A DNA stretch of 61,255 nucleotides from Gemmatimonadaceae bacterium (GCA_035533755.1 DATLTC010000024.1:1-61255); one strand, 5' to 3'. Numbered from the stretch's first letter, positions 22,804-32,496 are shown. Notes: generated from the sequence alone by a model not told the origin. A program made the numbers and translations.

Positions 22804-25392
22804 ATGGCCCAGCGACACACTCTCCCAGTGCTTCCGCTTCGAGGCACGGTGGTCTTCCCGGGGCTCACCGCCCCGATCGCCGCCGGGCGTCCCGGCACGT
22901 TGCGGGCGATCGAAGCCGCGCTGAAGGCCGACCGGTTGGTGTTCGCCGTGGCGCAGCGCGACAATACCGACGAGCCCGCCCCGGAGATCCTCTACTCGAT
23001 GGGCGTGGTGGCCCGGATCGGCCAGATCCAGCGCGGCCTGGGCGGCGTGCAGCTGCTGCTCAACGGCGAGCAGCGCGCCACGGCGCTCCAGTACAGCACG
23101 AACGAGGGCTATCTCAGCGCCGTCGTCGTGGACGTGGAGGAGATGAAGCCGGTGAGCGAGGAGGACCCGGCGTTCGTGGCGCTCTACAAGGAGATTCGCG
23201 AGCGCGCCGGCGAACTGGGCGAGCGTCGTGGGCTGCCCGAAGAGGTGGTGCACCAGGTGCTCGACGCGGTCACCGACCCGGGCCGGTTCGCCGACCTCGT
23301 GGCCGGCTACATCGACCTCCCCACGCCCGAGAAGCAGGGGTTGCTGGAGATCCTGAGCGTCGAGGAGCGCCTGCGCCGCGTGCTCGTGCACGTGCAGAAG
23401 CAGATCGGGATGATCGAGATGCAGGACGAGATCAAGTCGCAGGTGCAGGAGGAGCTGGGGGAGCGGCAGCGCGAGATGTTCCTTCGCGAGCAGATGAAGG
23501 CCATCCAGAAGGAGCTCGGCGACGACGATTCGTCCAAGGAGATCGAGGAGCTCCGCGAGAAGCTGAGCAAGCTGGAGCTCCCCAAGGACGCGCGCGCCGA
23601 AGTGGAGCGCGAACTCGGCCGCCTGGAGCGGTCGGGCCGCGAGTCCATGGAGGCCCAGGTCATCCGCACCTATCTGGAGTGGATCGCCGAGCTGCCATGG
23701 AACGCCCGCTCCGACGACGACCTCGACCTCAACCACGCTTCCACGATCCTCGACGAGGACCACTACGGTCTGCCCGACGTGAAGGACCGCGTGCTCGAGT
23801 TCCTGGCCGTGCGCCAGCTGCGCGCGCAGCAGATGGCCGACGAGCTGCGCCGGACTGGCGAGATGCCGATCGTGAAGCTGCAGGCCACCAAGGAGGACGC
23901 CACGCCGTCGCTCGCCAAGGGCGACGACGATCGGACGATCACCGACGCAAAGGAAGCCAAGGCGCGGGCCATGGCCAAGGGGCCGATCCTGCTGTTCGTG
24001 GGCCCGCCGGGCGTGGGCAAGACGTCCATCGCCAAGTCGATCGCCCGGGCGCTGGGCCGCAAGTACGTGCGGGCCGCGCTGGGCGGCGCGCGCGACGAGG
24101 CCGACATCCGCGGCCATCGGCGAACGTACGTGGGCGCCATGCCGGGCCGCATCATCCAGGGCATGAAGCAGGCCGGCACCAAGAACCCCGTCTTCCTGCT
24201 CGACGAGGTGGACAAGCTGGGCGTGAGCTTCCAGGGCGATCCGGCCAGTGCCCTGCTCGAGGTGCTCGATCCGGCCCAGAACGACACGTTCACGGACCAC
24301 TACCTCGGCGTGCCGTTCGACCTCAGCGAAGTGCTGTTCGTGGCCACCGCCAATTTCATCCAGAACATCCCCGGCCCGCTGCTCGACCGCATGGAAGTGG
24401 TGGACTTTGCGGGATACACGGAGCGCGAGAAGGCCGAGATCGCCAAGAAGTACCTGATTCCCCGGCAGCTCGAGGAGAACGGGCTGGGCGACAAGAAGAT
24501 CACGTTCACCGACGACGCCGTGATGGCCGTGGTGAGCAAGTACACCCGCGAGAGCGGCGTGCGTCAACTCGAGCGGCAGATCGGCGCCGTGACGCGCAAG
24601 GTGGCGCGCCGCCTGGCGTCCGGCGACACTAAGGTGGTCGACGACAAGGTCATCGGCGCCGACGAGGTGCGCGAACTGCTCGGCCGCCCGCGCGTGCATC
24701 CGGAGCGCGCCGCCGAGGAGAGCGAGGTGGGCGTGGCCACGGGCATGTACTACACGCCCGCCGGCGGCGACATCATGTTCGTCGAAGCCGCGATCCGCCG
24801 GATGTTCGCGCCCGGACCGGCACAGCCCGAGGACGCCAAGGTGCAGGTGAGCGGATGGGGCAGCCTGTCGCTCATCCTCACGGGCCAACTCGGCGACGTG
24901 ATGAAGGAGAGCGCCCGGGCGGCGCTCACCTATGCGGCCACGCACGCCGACACGCTGCACATCCCGGCCGACAAGCTGGGCTCGATCGAGGTGCACATCC
25001 ACGTGCCGGCCGGGGCCATCCCCAAGGACGGGCCGTCAGCCGGCGTGACGATGGCCACGGCGCTCGTGAGCGCGATGTCCAACCGGCCGGTGCGCAAGGA
25101 CGTGGCGATGACCGGCGAGACGTCGCTGCGCGGGCGGGTGCTGCCGATCGGCGGCCTCAAGGAGAAGGTGCTTGGCGCCCATCGGGCCGGCATCACCCAC
25201 ATCGTGCTGCCCAAGGACAACGAGGCGGATCTCGAGGACATCCCGGCCGACGTGCGCGACGTGATGACCTTTCACCCGGTGATGACGCTCGACGAAGTGT
25301 TCGCCATCGCGCTGCTCCCGGCGGGGGGCGGCGCCGAGGCCGCGCACGCCGCGGAAGACCTCGAGGACGCGTTGGCGGGCGCCGGGCGCTGA
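22804..25392 (+). CDS. lon: ATP-dependent protease Lon
   Basis: Lon unfolds and degrades damaged and regulatory proteins in the cytoplasm. The 862-residue chain shows the LAN substrate-binding domain (LPVLPLRGTVVFPG at the start), AAA+ motifs GPPGVGKT and LLDEVDKLG, and the protease dyad with Ser in KDGPSAG and Lys in GGLKEKVLGA. Two starts are possible; I chose ATG 22804 over GTG 22795 because GGAG at 22788-22791 is only 3 bp from the latter. Compared with E. coli Lon, about 45 extra residues, charged and probably flexible, sit just before Walker A. C-terminal tail is short. Confidence 0.97.
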   Translation: MAQRHTLPVLPLRGTVVFPGLTAPIAAGRPGTLRAIEAALKADRLVFAVAQRDNTDEPAPEILYSMGVVARIGQIQRGLGGVQLLLNGEQRATALQYSTNEGYLSAVVVDVEEMKPVSEEDPAFVALYKEIRERAGELGERRGLPEEVVHQVLDAVTDPGRFADLVAGYIDLPTPEKQGLLEILSVEERLRRVLVHVQKQIGMIEMQDEIKSQVQEELGERQREMFLREQMKAIQKELGDDDSSKEIEELREKLSKLELPKDARAEVERELGRLERSGRESMEAQVIRTYLEWIAELPWNARSDDDLDLNHASTILDEDHYGLPDVKDRVLEFLAVRQLRAQQMADELRRTGEMPIVKLQATKEDATPSLAKGDDDRTITDAKEAKARAMAKGPILLFVGPPGVGKTSIAKSIARALGRKYVRAALGGARDEADIRGHRRTYVGAMPGRIIQGMKQAGTKNPVFLLDEVDKLGVSFQGDPASALLEVLDPAQNDTFTDHYLGVPFDLSEVLFVATANFIQNIPGPLLDRMEVVDFAGYTEREKAEIAKKYLIPRQLEENGLGDKKITFTDDAVMAVVSKYTRESGVRQLERQIGAVTRKVARRLASGDTKVVDDKVIGADEVRELLGRPRVHPERAAEESEVGVATGMYYTPAGGDIMFVEAAIRRMFAPGPAQPEDAKVQVSGWGSLSLILTGQLGDVMKESARAALTYAATHADTLHIPADKLGSIEVHIHVPAGAIPKDGPSAGVTMATALVSAMSNRPVRKDVAMTGETSLRGRVLPIGGLKEKVLGAHRAGITHIVLPKDNEADLEDIPADVRDVMTFHPVMTLDEVFAIALLPAGGGAEAAHAAEDLEDALAGAGR

Positions 25393-25394
25393 AC

Positions 25395-25411
25395 GCGCCG
25401 GCGCTCGGCGC
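25395..25411. terminator. hairpin between convergent lon and PBP genes
   Basis: GCGCCG and CGGCGC arms with a 5-nt loop occupy the 28-bp gap between the two stops. No T-tract; possible bidirectional terminator. Confidence 0.3.
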
Positions 25412-25420
25412 GGCGGCGCC

Positions 25421-27490
25421 TCAGTGGATGAGCAGGGCGCCCCACTGCGCCACGCGCCAGGGATCGGCCCGCGTGGCCAGCGGGCCGGTGCCCGGCACGA
25501 AGAACTCCATGTAGCGCTGGTCGTCGGGCGTGTCGGCGGTGGCCGGCTGTCCGGTGGCGCGGTCGTACTCCGCGGCCACGATGTTGCCGACGGGCGGGAA
25601 CTGGCCGGCGCCGCGTGAGGCGTAGTACCGCGCCATCATCTCGCCCCAGACCGGAGCGGCCAGCGAGCCGCCGGCCACGCCGAGCGCGATCGGCTTGTTC
25701 TGATCGAAGCCCAGCCACACGCCGGCCACGAGGCGCGGCGTCATGCCCACGAACCACACATCCACGTTGTCGTTGGTGGTGCCGGTCTTGCCGGCCACCG
25801 GCACCGATGCCGGCACCATCTGGCGGGCCACCTGCCCCGTGCCGCGATCGGCCACGTCCTTCATCATGTCGCGCACGATGTACGCCACGGCGGGATCGAG
25901 CACGCGCTTGGGCGTGCTGTCGGGCGCCGTGTACACCACGCGTCCGTAGCGGTCCTCGATGCGCGTGACGAGGCGCGGCGTGACGGCCAGCCCATTGGTG
26001 GCGAAGGCGGAGTACGCGGTGACGAAATCCAGGGGGCGCACCGCGGACGCGCCGATCGCGCTCGACGGCACGATCGCGATCGGCGTGTCGATGCCCATGC
26101 GCAGGGCGAGCGCCGCCACCGAGTCCATGCCGACCGTCTGCCCGAGCTGGATGGCCACCGCATTGCGCGAATGGATGAGGGCTTCGCGGATCGTCATCGG
26201 ACCCAGAAACTTGCCGTCGTCGTCGCGCGGCTCGTACACGTCGCCGTTGGGGAGCGTGATGTGGAGCGCGGTGTCGGGGACGATGGCGGTGGCCGTGATG
26301 CTGTCCTCGAGGGCCTTGGCGTACACGAACGGCTTGAACGACGATCCGGGCTGTCGCAGGGCGTTCACGGCGCGGTCGTACGGCGACGCGGCGTAATCGC
26401 GCCCGCCCACGAGCGCCTCGACGTCGCCGGTGAACGGATCCACGGCCACCACCATGCCCTGCAGATAGTCGGTCTGCGACGGGCGGGCGGGGTCGAACCT
26501 GGGGTGATCGTAGCGCGGGCGCTGCTCGACCTTGGCCACGCCGTCGCGGAGCGCCTGGTCGGCGGCCCGCTGCAGCGCCGGGTTGTCGGTGGTGAAGATG
26601 CGGAACCCGCCGGCCGCGATCGGCACGCCCGCGCCCTCCGCGGCCTTCCGCACGGCGTCCACGAAATACGGCGCGCGCACGGCAAATCCGGCGTCCGGAA
26701 CGGTGACCAGCGGAGAGGCCTGGGCCTGCTGGGCGGCGCTCCGCGTGATGTACCCCTGATCGGCCATCAGGCCGAGGATCAGGTTGCGGCGCTCCTTGTT
26801 GCGATCCGGATGACGCGCCGGATCGTAGCCGGCCGGCGACTTGGGGAGCGCGGCGAGCGACGCGGCCTCGGCCAGGGTGAGCTGCGAGGCCGGCTTGCCG
26901 AAGTAGTGGCGCGCCGCCTCCTCGATGCCGCACCAGCGGTGCCCGAAGTTGATGCTGTTGAGAAACGCCTCGAGGATCTGCGCCTTGTTGTAGTGCTTCT
27001 CCATCTCGCGTGCCGCGGACTGCTCGCGGAGCTTGCGCGCGATGCTGCGGTCGCGCCGGTCGATGAGGTCGGGGTGGAGGTTGCCCACCACCAATTGGGT
27101 GATCGTGCTGGCGCCGCGCACGTCGCCGGTGACGGCGTCCTTGAGCGCGCCGGCGATGCCCACGAGGTCCACGCCGTCGTGCTGGTAGAACCGCTTGTCC
27201 TCCACGGCGATGAACGCCTGCGGCACGTACCTGGGGAGGGCCGAGAGCGCGACGTTGGTGCGCCAGTCGGTGCCGATCTCGCCGATCAGCGAGCCGTCGC
27301 GGGCGAACACGAGCGACGATTGCGGCAGGGGGACGATCTGCCAGGCTTCGGTGGGCGTGGGCCCCAGGCGCGGCGCGCACGCGATCTGTTGCGGCTGCTG
27401 CGCCCGTACCGCGGACGCGAAGAGCACGCTACCGGCCAGCGCCAGTGCTCGGCTGGCCGTCATGCCAGCAAGGAATCCCGGTCTCGACAT
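25421..27490 (-). CDS. class A penicillin-binding protein (PBP1A type): transglycosylase/transpeptidase
   Basis: Polymerises and cross-links peptidoglycan. From ATG 27490 it has 689 residues; a longer frame to 27541 adds only 17. The GT51 domain (about 70-240) has VEDKRFYQHDGVD, GASTITQQ-like GASTITQLV and the AKxPS-like ALPKSP. The transpeptidase has the SxxK tetrad SSFKPF, the SxN SRN and KTGT in AGKTGTT, all complete. The N terminus (SRALALAGSVLFASAVRAQQ) looks like a cleavable signal peptide instead of the usual uncleaved anchor. It is divergent from nadE with a 74-bp gap. Confidence 0.92.
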   Translation of the reverse strand: MSRPGFLAGMTASRALALAGSVLFASAVRAQQPQQIACAPRLGPTPTEAWQIVPLPQSSLVFARDGSLIGEIGTDWRTNVALSALPRYVPQAFIAVEDKRFYQHDGVDLVGIAGALKDAVTGDVRGASTITQLVVGNLHPDLIDRRDRSIARKLREQSAAREMEKHYNKAQILEAFLNSINFGHRWCGIEEAARHYFGKPASQLTLAEAASLAALPKSPAGYDPARHPDRNKERRNLILGLMADQGYITRSAAQQAQASPLVTVPDAGFAVRAPYFVDAVRKAAEGAGVPIAAGGFRIFTTDNPALQRAADQALRDGVAKVEQRPRYDHPRFDPARPSQTDYLQGMVVAVDPFTGDVEALVGGRDYAASPYDRAVNALRQPGSSFKPFVYAKALEDSITATAIVPDTALHITLPNGDVYEPRDDDGKFLGPMTIREALIHSRNAVAIQLGQTVGMDSVAALALRMGIDTPIAIVPSSAIGASAVRPLDFVTAYSAFATNGLAVTPRLVTRIEDRYGRVVYTAPDSTPKRVLDPAVAYIVRDMMKDVADRGTGQVARQMVPASVPVAGKTGTTNDNVDVWFVGMTPRLVAGVWLGFDQNKPIALGVAGGSLAAPVWGEMMARYYASRGAGQFPPVGNIVAAEYDRATGQPATADTPDDQRYMEFFVPGTGPLATRADPWRVAQWGALLIH

Positions 27491-27564
27491 TCGTACTTGT
27501 AAGATACCCAATCCAGGGGCCATGGTTGCCCGCCGACCCACGCCCCGCGAAGCTTATACCCCAT

Positions 27565-29400
27565 ATGGCACCACTCGTGCATCTCGCCGTTGCCCAATTC
27601 CACCCGCGGAAGGGCGACTACGCCGGCAACCTGGCGCGCCTGGGTACGCTCATGGCGCAGGTGGACGCGCGGGACCCTCGCCCCGACGTGCTCTGCCTGC
27701 CGGAGTCGGCGCTCACCGGCTATTTCCTCGAGGGCGGGGTGCGCGAGCACGCCGTCACCGCCGGCACCCTGGCTCGCGATCTGCAGGCCGCGTACCGCGC
27801 CGCGGTGCCGGGGGCGAGCGTGCTCGACGTCATGACCGGGTTCTACGAGCAGTGGAACGGCCAGCTCTACAACAGCGCCATGTACGTCACGCTGGGCGGC
27901 GCCGACCCGGTGGTGCGGCACGTGCACCGCAAGATGTTCCTGCCCACGTACGGGCTGTTCGACGAGGAACGGTTCGTGGAGCGGGGGCGGGAGATCCGCG
28001 CCTTCGATACGCCGTGGGGGCGGGCGGCGATGCTGGTCTGCGAGGACGCCTGGCACAGCCTCACGGCCACCGTGGCTGCGCTGGACGGCGCCCAGGTGCT
28101 GTTCGTGCCCACCGCGCCGCCGGCGCGCGGGCCCTGGCGCGACGCCGACGGCAGCGGGCTGCCGACGAGCGTGAGCCGCTGGGAGCGGCTGGCGCGCGAC
28201 ATGGCCGACGAGCACGGCGCGTTCGTGGTGCTGGCCAATCTTGCCGGAAGCGAGGGTGGGCGCACCTTTCCCGGCGCGGCGATGATCGCCGGCCCCAAAG
28301 GCGAGCTGCGCGTGCGCGGCCCGCTGTGGACCGAAGCGCTGGTGGTCCACACGATCGACTTTGCCGACGTGGCGCGGGCGCGCGCCGATCAGCCGCTGCT
28401 GGCCGACCTCGAGGTGATGGCGCCGCACCTGCGCGCGTCGATGGAGCGCGTGGAGCGCCACCAACCGTCGGTGTTGGTGTTCGATCCGGCGGCGCCCCCC
28501 ACCGTTCCGGCGAGTGCTCCCGCGCCCGCGGCCGCGGTGTCGGGCACGGAGTTGCCCGTGGTGAACGGGGATGCGGCCCAGGGGCCACCCGTGCCGCTGG
28601 AGATCGACCCCGCGCTCACCGAGCGGTGGCTGGTGGCGTTCATCCGCGACGAGCTCCGCCAGCGGGGCTACACCAAGGCCATCGTCGGCGTGTCGGGGGG
28701 CGTGGACTCCGCGGTGACCGCGTACCTGGCCCAGCGCGCCCTCGGCGCCGAGCACGTGATCGGCGTGCGGATGCCGTACCGCACGTCGAGCGCCGCGAGC
28801 AGCGCGCACGGGCAGTTGGTGATCGACGCGCTCGGCATCGAGGGTCGCACGCTGGACATCAGCGGCGCCGTGGACGGCTATCTGGAGCAGGAGCCCGACG
28901 CCGACGCCGCGCGCCGCGGCAACGTGATGGCGCGCATGCGCATGATCGCGCTGTTCGACCTCTCGGCCAAGCACCACGCCATTCCGCTGGGCACCGGCAA
29001 CAAGACCGAGCGGCTGTTCGGCTACTTCACCTGGCACGCCGACGATGCGCCGCCCGTGAATCCGCTGGGCGATCTGTTCAAGACGCAGGTGTGGGCGCTG
29101 GCCCGCCACCTGGGCGTGCCCGACGTGATCGTGAGCAAGCCGCCGACCGCGGACCTCGTGGTGGGACAGACCGACGAGGGCGACTTCGGGATCAGCTACG
29201 CGAAAGCCGACGAGATCCTGAACTGGATGCTGTGCGGCTACAGCGACGCCGATCTCGCGGCGCGCGGCTACGATCACGCCGAAGTGGCGCTGGTGGCCAA
29301 GCGCGTGGCGCGGACCCATTGGAAGCGGAAGCTCCCCACCGTGGCGATGCTGTCGCCGACGGCGATCGGGGAGAGCTATCTGCGGCCCGTCGACTACTGA
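27565..29400 (+). CDS. nadE: glutamine-dependent NAD+ synthetase
   Basis: Final step of NAD biosynthesis: amidation of deamido-NAD using glutamine and ATP. The 611-residue protein is the two-domain form. The N-terminal nitrilase-like glutaminase has its Glu-Lys-Cys triad at Glu47 (LCLPESALTG), Lys123 (HRKMFLP) and Cys159 (LVCEDAWHS). The C-terminal synthetase has the PP-loop SGGVDSA near residue 375 and the GTGNKTE motif. An Ala/Pro-rich linker joins the two around residues 310-340. Start ATG 27565. The gene converges on the HNH nuclease with a 20-bp gap. Confidence 0.96.
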   Translation: MAPLVHLAVAQFHPRKGDYAGNLARLGTLMAQVDARDPRPDVLCLPESALTGYFLEGGVREHAVTAGTLARDLQAAYRAAVPGASVLDVMTGFYEQWNGQLYNSAMYVTLGGADPVVRHVHRKMFLPTYGLFDEERFVERGREIRAFDTPWGRAAMLVCEDAWHSLTATVAALDGAQVLFVPTAPPARGPWRDADGSGLPTSVSRWERLARDMADEHGAFVVLANLAGSEGGRTFPGAAMIAGPKGELRVRGPLWTEALVVHTIDFADVARARADQPLLADLEVMAPHLRASMERVERHQPSVLVFDPAAPPTVPASAPAPAAAVSGTELPVVNGDAAQGPPVPLEIDPALTERWLVAFIRDELRQRGYTKAIVGVSGGVDSAVTAYLAQRALGAEHVIGVRMPYRTSSAASSAHGQLVIDALGIEGRTLDISGAVDGYLEQEPDADAARRGNVMARMRMIALFDLSAKHHAIPLGTGNKTERLFGYFTWHADDAPPVNPLGDLFKTQVWALARHLGVPDVIVSKPPTADLVVGQTDEGDFGISYAKADEILNWMLCGYSDADLAARGYDHAEVALVAKRVARTHWKRKLPTVAMLSPTAIGESYLRPVDY

Positions 29401-29420
29401 ACCTCCGCGCGCCAGTCGGG

Positions 29421-29825
29421 TTACGCCGCCTCCGCGTAGGCCAGGCTCACCGCACGCCGCGCGCAGCGCTTGAGCGCGCGGTGCACCGCCCGGGCGTAGT
29501 GGATGAAGTTGACCCCCGCCCACGGAAAGCGGGCGAAGAAATCATACGGCAGCAGGTCGCTTTTCAGGCGGTTGCAGCGGGAACAGGCGAGGACGAGGTT
29601 CCCGGAATTGTGGGGGCCACCTTTGGCGAGCGGATACACGTGGTCCAGCGTCGCGTTCTCGAGATCGAGGTACGTGCCGCAGTACACGCAGCGGCGGCCA
29701 CAGTCGCGCATGGCCGCGCGCTTGAGGGCGCGCTTCTGGTGGGCAGGGTGGGTCCGGCGGGCGCGGCGGGGCGCTCGCGGAACGCGGGGGAGGGAGACGT
29801 GGTGATAGTGCCGACGGCCGGACAT
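29421..29825 (-). CDS. HNH endonuclease domain protein
   Basis: 134 residues from ATG 29825; a longer open frame continues upstream but has no coding character. The N terminus is basic (RRHYHHVSLPRVPRAPRRAR). The HNH core has CVYCG, then LDHVYPLAKGG with the catalytic His, NSGNLVLACSRCN and KS; the two Cys pairs bind structural zinc. The family includes restriction, McrA-like and homing nucleases as well as free-standing genes of unknown role. No methyltransferase or phage gene is nearby. A strong hairpin followed by a short T-run lies in its leader (separate entry), suggesting attenuated expression. Confidence 0.88.
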   Translation of the reverse strand: MSGRRHYHHVSLPRVPRAPRRARRTHPAHQKRALKRAAMRDCGRRCVYCGTYLDLENATLDHVYPLAKGGPHNSGNLVLACSRCNRLKSDLLPYDFFARFPWAGVNFIHYARAVHRALKRCARRAVSLAYAEAA

Positions 29826-30230
29826 TTCACCTCGCGGGAAAAGGCGACACCCCGCGACGGGACAGGAGTCCCATCGCGGGGTGTCACGCCGACTCTGGAT
29901 GGACGGCTTCGGAGGACGGAGCACATGCGGCGCTGGCGCGCACGCACGGGACAGACGGATTGTCGCTGTCGGACCGGTGTGGTCATTCGCCTCCGGTGGG
30001 CGGACGGCGGGCCCAGTGCCCGTCGGACCCATGAATGTGAGATCGGGTGGTTCCGCGCAAGAGTTTTTTTCACGAATCCATGCAACGCGGCGATCACGGA
30101 CCGGCGGCGCGTGGGGGAACTGCCCCGGCTCCCCCGCGCCGGCACCGGCGACTACCTTTAGCGAGCAAGCCGATCGGCGCGGGTGATGGACTCTCATCCG
30201 CGCAACGTCCGCCCTCGAACGGATTTGACC
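29826..30230. other. 405-bp divergent intergenic region (HNH nuclease / E1 dehydrogenase)
   Basis: The only long non-coding gap of the window. It contains the strong HNH leader hairpin, and a run of seven T at about 30064-30070 of unknown meaning. I see no second coding gene on either strand. The E1 gene's promoter must be in its right half, but I cannot pick a convincing -10. Confidence 0.6.
29846..29885 (-). terminator. long leader hairpin with short T-run upstream of the HNH gene (attenuator-like)
   Basis: Outer arms of 12 bp (GACACCCCGCGA with its exact complement) enclose, after one C/A mismatch, a second 5-bp stem GGGAC/GTCCC with an AGGA loop. On the minus strand the structure is followed 2 bases later by CTTTTCC, 20 bases before the HNH start codon. 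It would act as a terminator in the leader, or as an RNA processing site. Confidence 0.5.
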
Positions 30231-32342
30231 ATGGCCACTTCGACCAAGACGGAGCGCCGCGGCACGCAGGACCTGTCGCGCAGCCAGCTCCTTGCCGCGT
30301 ACAAGACGATGCTCCTGTCCCGCAAACTCGACGACAAGGAGATCCAACTCAAGCGCCAGAACAAGATCTTCTTCCAGATCTCCGGCGCGGGCCACGAAGC
30401 GGTGCTCACGGCGGCGGGCATGGTGCTGCGGCCGGCGCACGACTGGTTCTTCCTGTACTACCGCGACCGGGCCCTGTGCCTCGAACTGGGCCTCACGGCC
30501 GCCGAGATGCTCTATTCCGCGGTCGGCGCGGCCAAGGATCCCAACTCCGGCGGCCGCCAGATGCCGAGCCACTGGGGCAAGAAGGAGGCGAACATCGTCT
30601 CGGTGTCCTCGCCCACGGGCACGCAGTTCCTGCAGGCCGTGGGCGCCGCCGAGGCCACCCTGCGCGCCAAGCTCCTCGACCTCACCGACGGGTTCGAGAA
30701 GGACGAAGTGGTGCTCGTCACGACCGGCGACGGCACGACCAGCGAGGGCGAGTTCTGGGAGTCGCTGAATACGGCCACCAACCTCAAGCTGCCCATCGTC
30801 TACCTGGTGGAGGACAACGGGTACGCGATCTCGGTGCCCGTGGAAGTGAACACGGCCGGCGGCAGCATCTCCAAGGTCGTGTCCGGGTTCCCGGGCCTCT
30901 ACGTGCAGGAAGTGGACGGCTGCGACCTGCTCGCGTCGCATGCCGCCATGCAGAAGGCGGTGGATCACGCCCGCAAGCGCAAGGGACCGGCGCTCGTGCA
31001 CGCGCACGTGATCCGCCCGTACTCGCACTCGCTGTCGGACGACGAGGTGATGTACCGTCCGCCGGCCGAGCGTGACGCCGACGCGGCGCGCGACCCGGTG
31101 ACGCAGTTCCCCAAGTGGCTCGTGGCCCAGGGCCACGCCACCGCGCAGGAGATTGCCAAGATCCAGGAGGCGGTGGATGCCGAGGTGCTGGCCGCCACCG
31201 ACGACGCCCTCTCGCAGCCGCAGCCGGGCGCCGACACCATCTATCAGCACGTCTATTCCGAAGACGTGGATCCGACCTCGGAGCAGTTCGACACCGAGGA
31301 CGACCCGCAGTTCTCGGGCAATGAGACGACGATGGTGGACCTGCTCAACGCGTGCATGAAGGACGAGATGCGTCGCAACCCCAAGATGCTCGTGTTCGGG
31401 GAAGACGTGGCCGACGTATCGCGCGAGGAGTACCTGGGCAAGGTCAAGGGCAAGGGCGGGGTGTTCAAGGTCACGTGGGGCCTCCAGAAGGAGTTCGGCG
31501 GCGACCGCGTGTACAACTCGCCCCTCGCCGAAGCGAACATCATCGGGCGCGCCATCGGACTGTCGCTGCGCGGATTCAAGCCGGTGGTGGAGATCCAGTT
31601 CTTCGACTACATCTGGCCGGCGTACATGCAGATCCGCAACGAGCTGGCCACCATGCGCTGGCGCTCCAACGGATTGTTCACGTCACCGGTCGTGGTGCGC
31701 ACGACGTACGGCGGGTACATCCGCGGCGCGATCTACCACTCGCAGACCGGTGCGTCGCTGTTCACGCACACCCCGGGCCTGCGCGTGGTGTGCCCGGCCA
31801 CGGCGCTCGACGCCAACGGCCTGCTCCGCACCGCCATCCGTTGCGACGACCCGGTGCTGTTCCTCGAACACAAGCACCTGTACCGCCAGACGTACAACAA
31901 GGCGGCCTATCCGGGCCCGAACTTCATGATCCCGTTCGGCAAGGCCAAGATCGTGCGCGAGGGCACCGACGTCACCGTGGTGACCTACGGCGCCACGGTG
32001 CATCGCGCGTTCACGGCGGCCAACCAGATGGCCGAGGAGACCGGGCTGAACGTGGAGGTGATCGACCTCCGGACGCTCTCGCCCTGGGACCGCGAGACCG
32101 TGTTCGCGAGCGTCAGGAAGACGTCGCGGGTGTTGGTGGCATACGAGGATTCACTCTCCTGGGGGTACGGCGCGGAGATCGCGGCGGCCATCGCCGACGA
32201 GTGTTTCGCGTGGCTCGATGCCCCGGTCAAGCGACTGGCCAGCGCCGACACGTTCGTGGGGTACGCGCCGCAGCTCGAAGACGCGATTCTCCCCCAGGTA
32301 GAGGGATTCAAGGCGGCGTTCCAGGAGTTGGCCCGGTTCTGA
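30231..32342 (+). CDS. fused alpha-beta 2-oxo acid dehydrogenase E1 (branched-chain/pyruvate type)
   Basis: 703 residues from ATG 30231. The alpha half (about 25-335) carries the thiamine diphosphate site in [13 protein letters not shown] and [11 protein letters not shown]. The beta half (about 360-703) has [24 protein letters not shown], and a C-terminal transketolase-type domain ([11 protein letters not shown]). The single chain therefore holds both E1 subunits that are separate in many bacteria. It decarboxylates a 2-oxo acid such as a branched-chain keto acid and transfers the acyl group to an E2 lipoyl domain; the E2 and E3 genes are not adjacent. A perfect 17-bp hairpin follows. Substrate is unresolved. 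Confidence 0.92.
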   Translation: MATSTKTERRGTQDLSRSQLLAAYKTMLLSRKLDDKEIQLKRQNKIFFQISGAGHEAVLTAAGMVLRPAHDWFFLYYRDRALCLELGLTAAEMLYSAVGAAKDPNSGGRQMPSHWGKKEANIVSVSSPTGTQFLQAVGAAEATLRAKLLDLTDGFEKDEVVLVTTGDGTTSEGEFWESLNTATNLKLPIVYLVEDNGYAISVPVEVNTAGGSISKVVSGFPGLYVQEVDGCDLLASHAAMQKAVDHARKRKGPALVHAHVIRPYSHSLSDDEVMYRPPAERDADAARDPVTQFPKWLVAQGHATAQEIAKIQEAVDAEVLAATDDALSQPQPGADTIYQHVYSEDVDPTSEQFDTEDDPQFSGNETTMVDLLNACMKDEMRRNPKMLVFGEDVADVSREEYLGKVKGKGGVFKVTWGLQKEFGGDRVYNSPLAEANIIGRAIGLSLRGFKPVVEIQFFDYIWPAYMQIRNELATMRWRSNGLFTSPVVVRTTYGGYIRGAIYHSQTGASLFTHTPGLRVVCPATALDANGLLRTAIRCDDPVLFLEHKHLYRQTYNKAAYPGPNFMIPFGKAKIVREGTDVTVVTYGATVHRAFTAANQMAEETGLNVEVIDLRTLSPWDRETVFASVRKTSRVLVAYEDSLSWGYGAEIAAAIADECFAWLDAPVKRLASADTFVGYAPQLEDAILPQVEGFKAAFQELARF

Positions 32343-32366
32343 CGGCCGGCCGGCGCCCGATCCGCA

Positions 32367-32405
32367 CCGAACGAGGGCCGGCTCACCGCCGGCCCTCGTT
32401 CGGTG
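32367..32405. terminator. perfect 17-bp hairpin after the E1 gene
   Basis: Arms ACCGAACGAGGGCCGGC (32367-32383) and its exact complement (32389-32405) flank a 5-nt TCACC loop, 24 bp after the stop codon. The 3' side lacks a T-tract. It may stop transcription with Rho or stabilise the mRNA 3' end. Confidence 0.65.
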
Positions 32406-32469
32406 AATGGCGCCCCGCACCCTGTCGGCCGGCGGATTTTGGTGCTTTCTTGGTGTGTGATGTGCGTTC

Positions 32470-32496
32470 TTGACACCCGACCGAATGGTGTAAGAC
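32470..32496 (+). promoter_or_regulatory. candidate promoter of the large Ig-repeat protein
   Basis: A consensus TTGACA at 32470-32475 is followed, 15 bp on, by TAAGAC in an AT-richer patch, about 80-100 bp before the start codon. The -35 is perfect but the -10 is weak and the spacing short. Confidence 0.35.

Noticed and set aside
22717-25002. Long open frame antisense to lon
   Set aside because: High-GC codon structure of lon leaves the opposite frame open; the translation is His/Arg/Leu-rich with no family signature.
30062-30072. T7 run as an intrinsic terminator
   Set aside because: No stable stem lies immediately upstream on the plus strand.
29826-31250. Upstream extension of the HNH frame through the E1 gene
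   Set aside because: The extension is antisense to E1 and contains no recognisable protein; the ATG at 29825 begins the HNH-like sequence.
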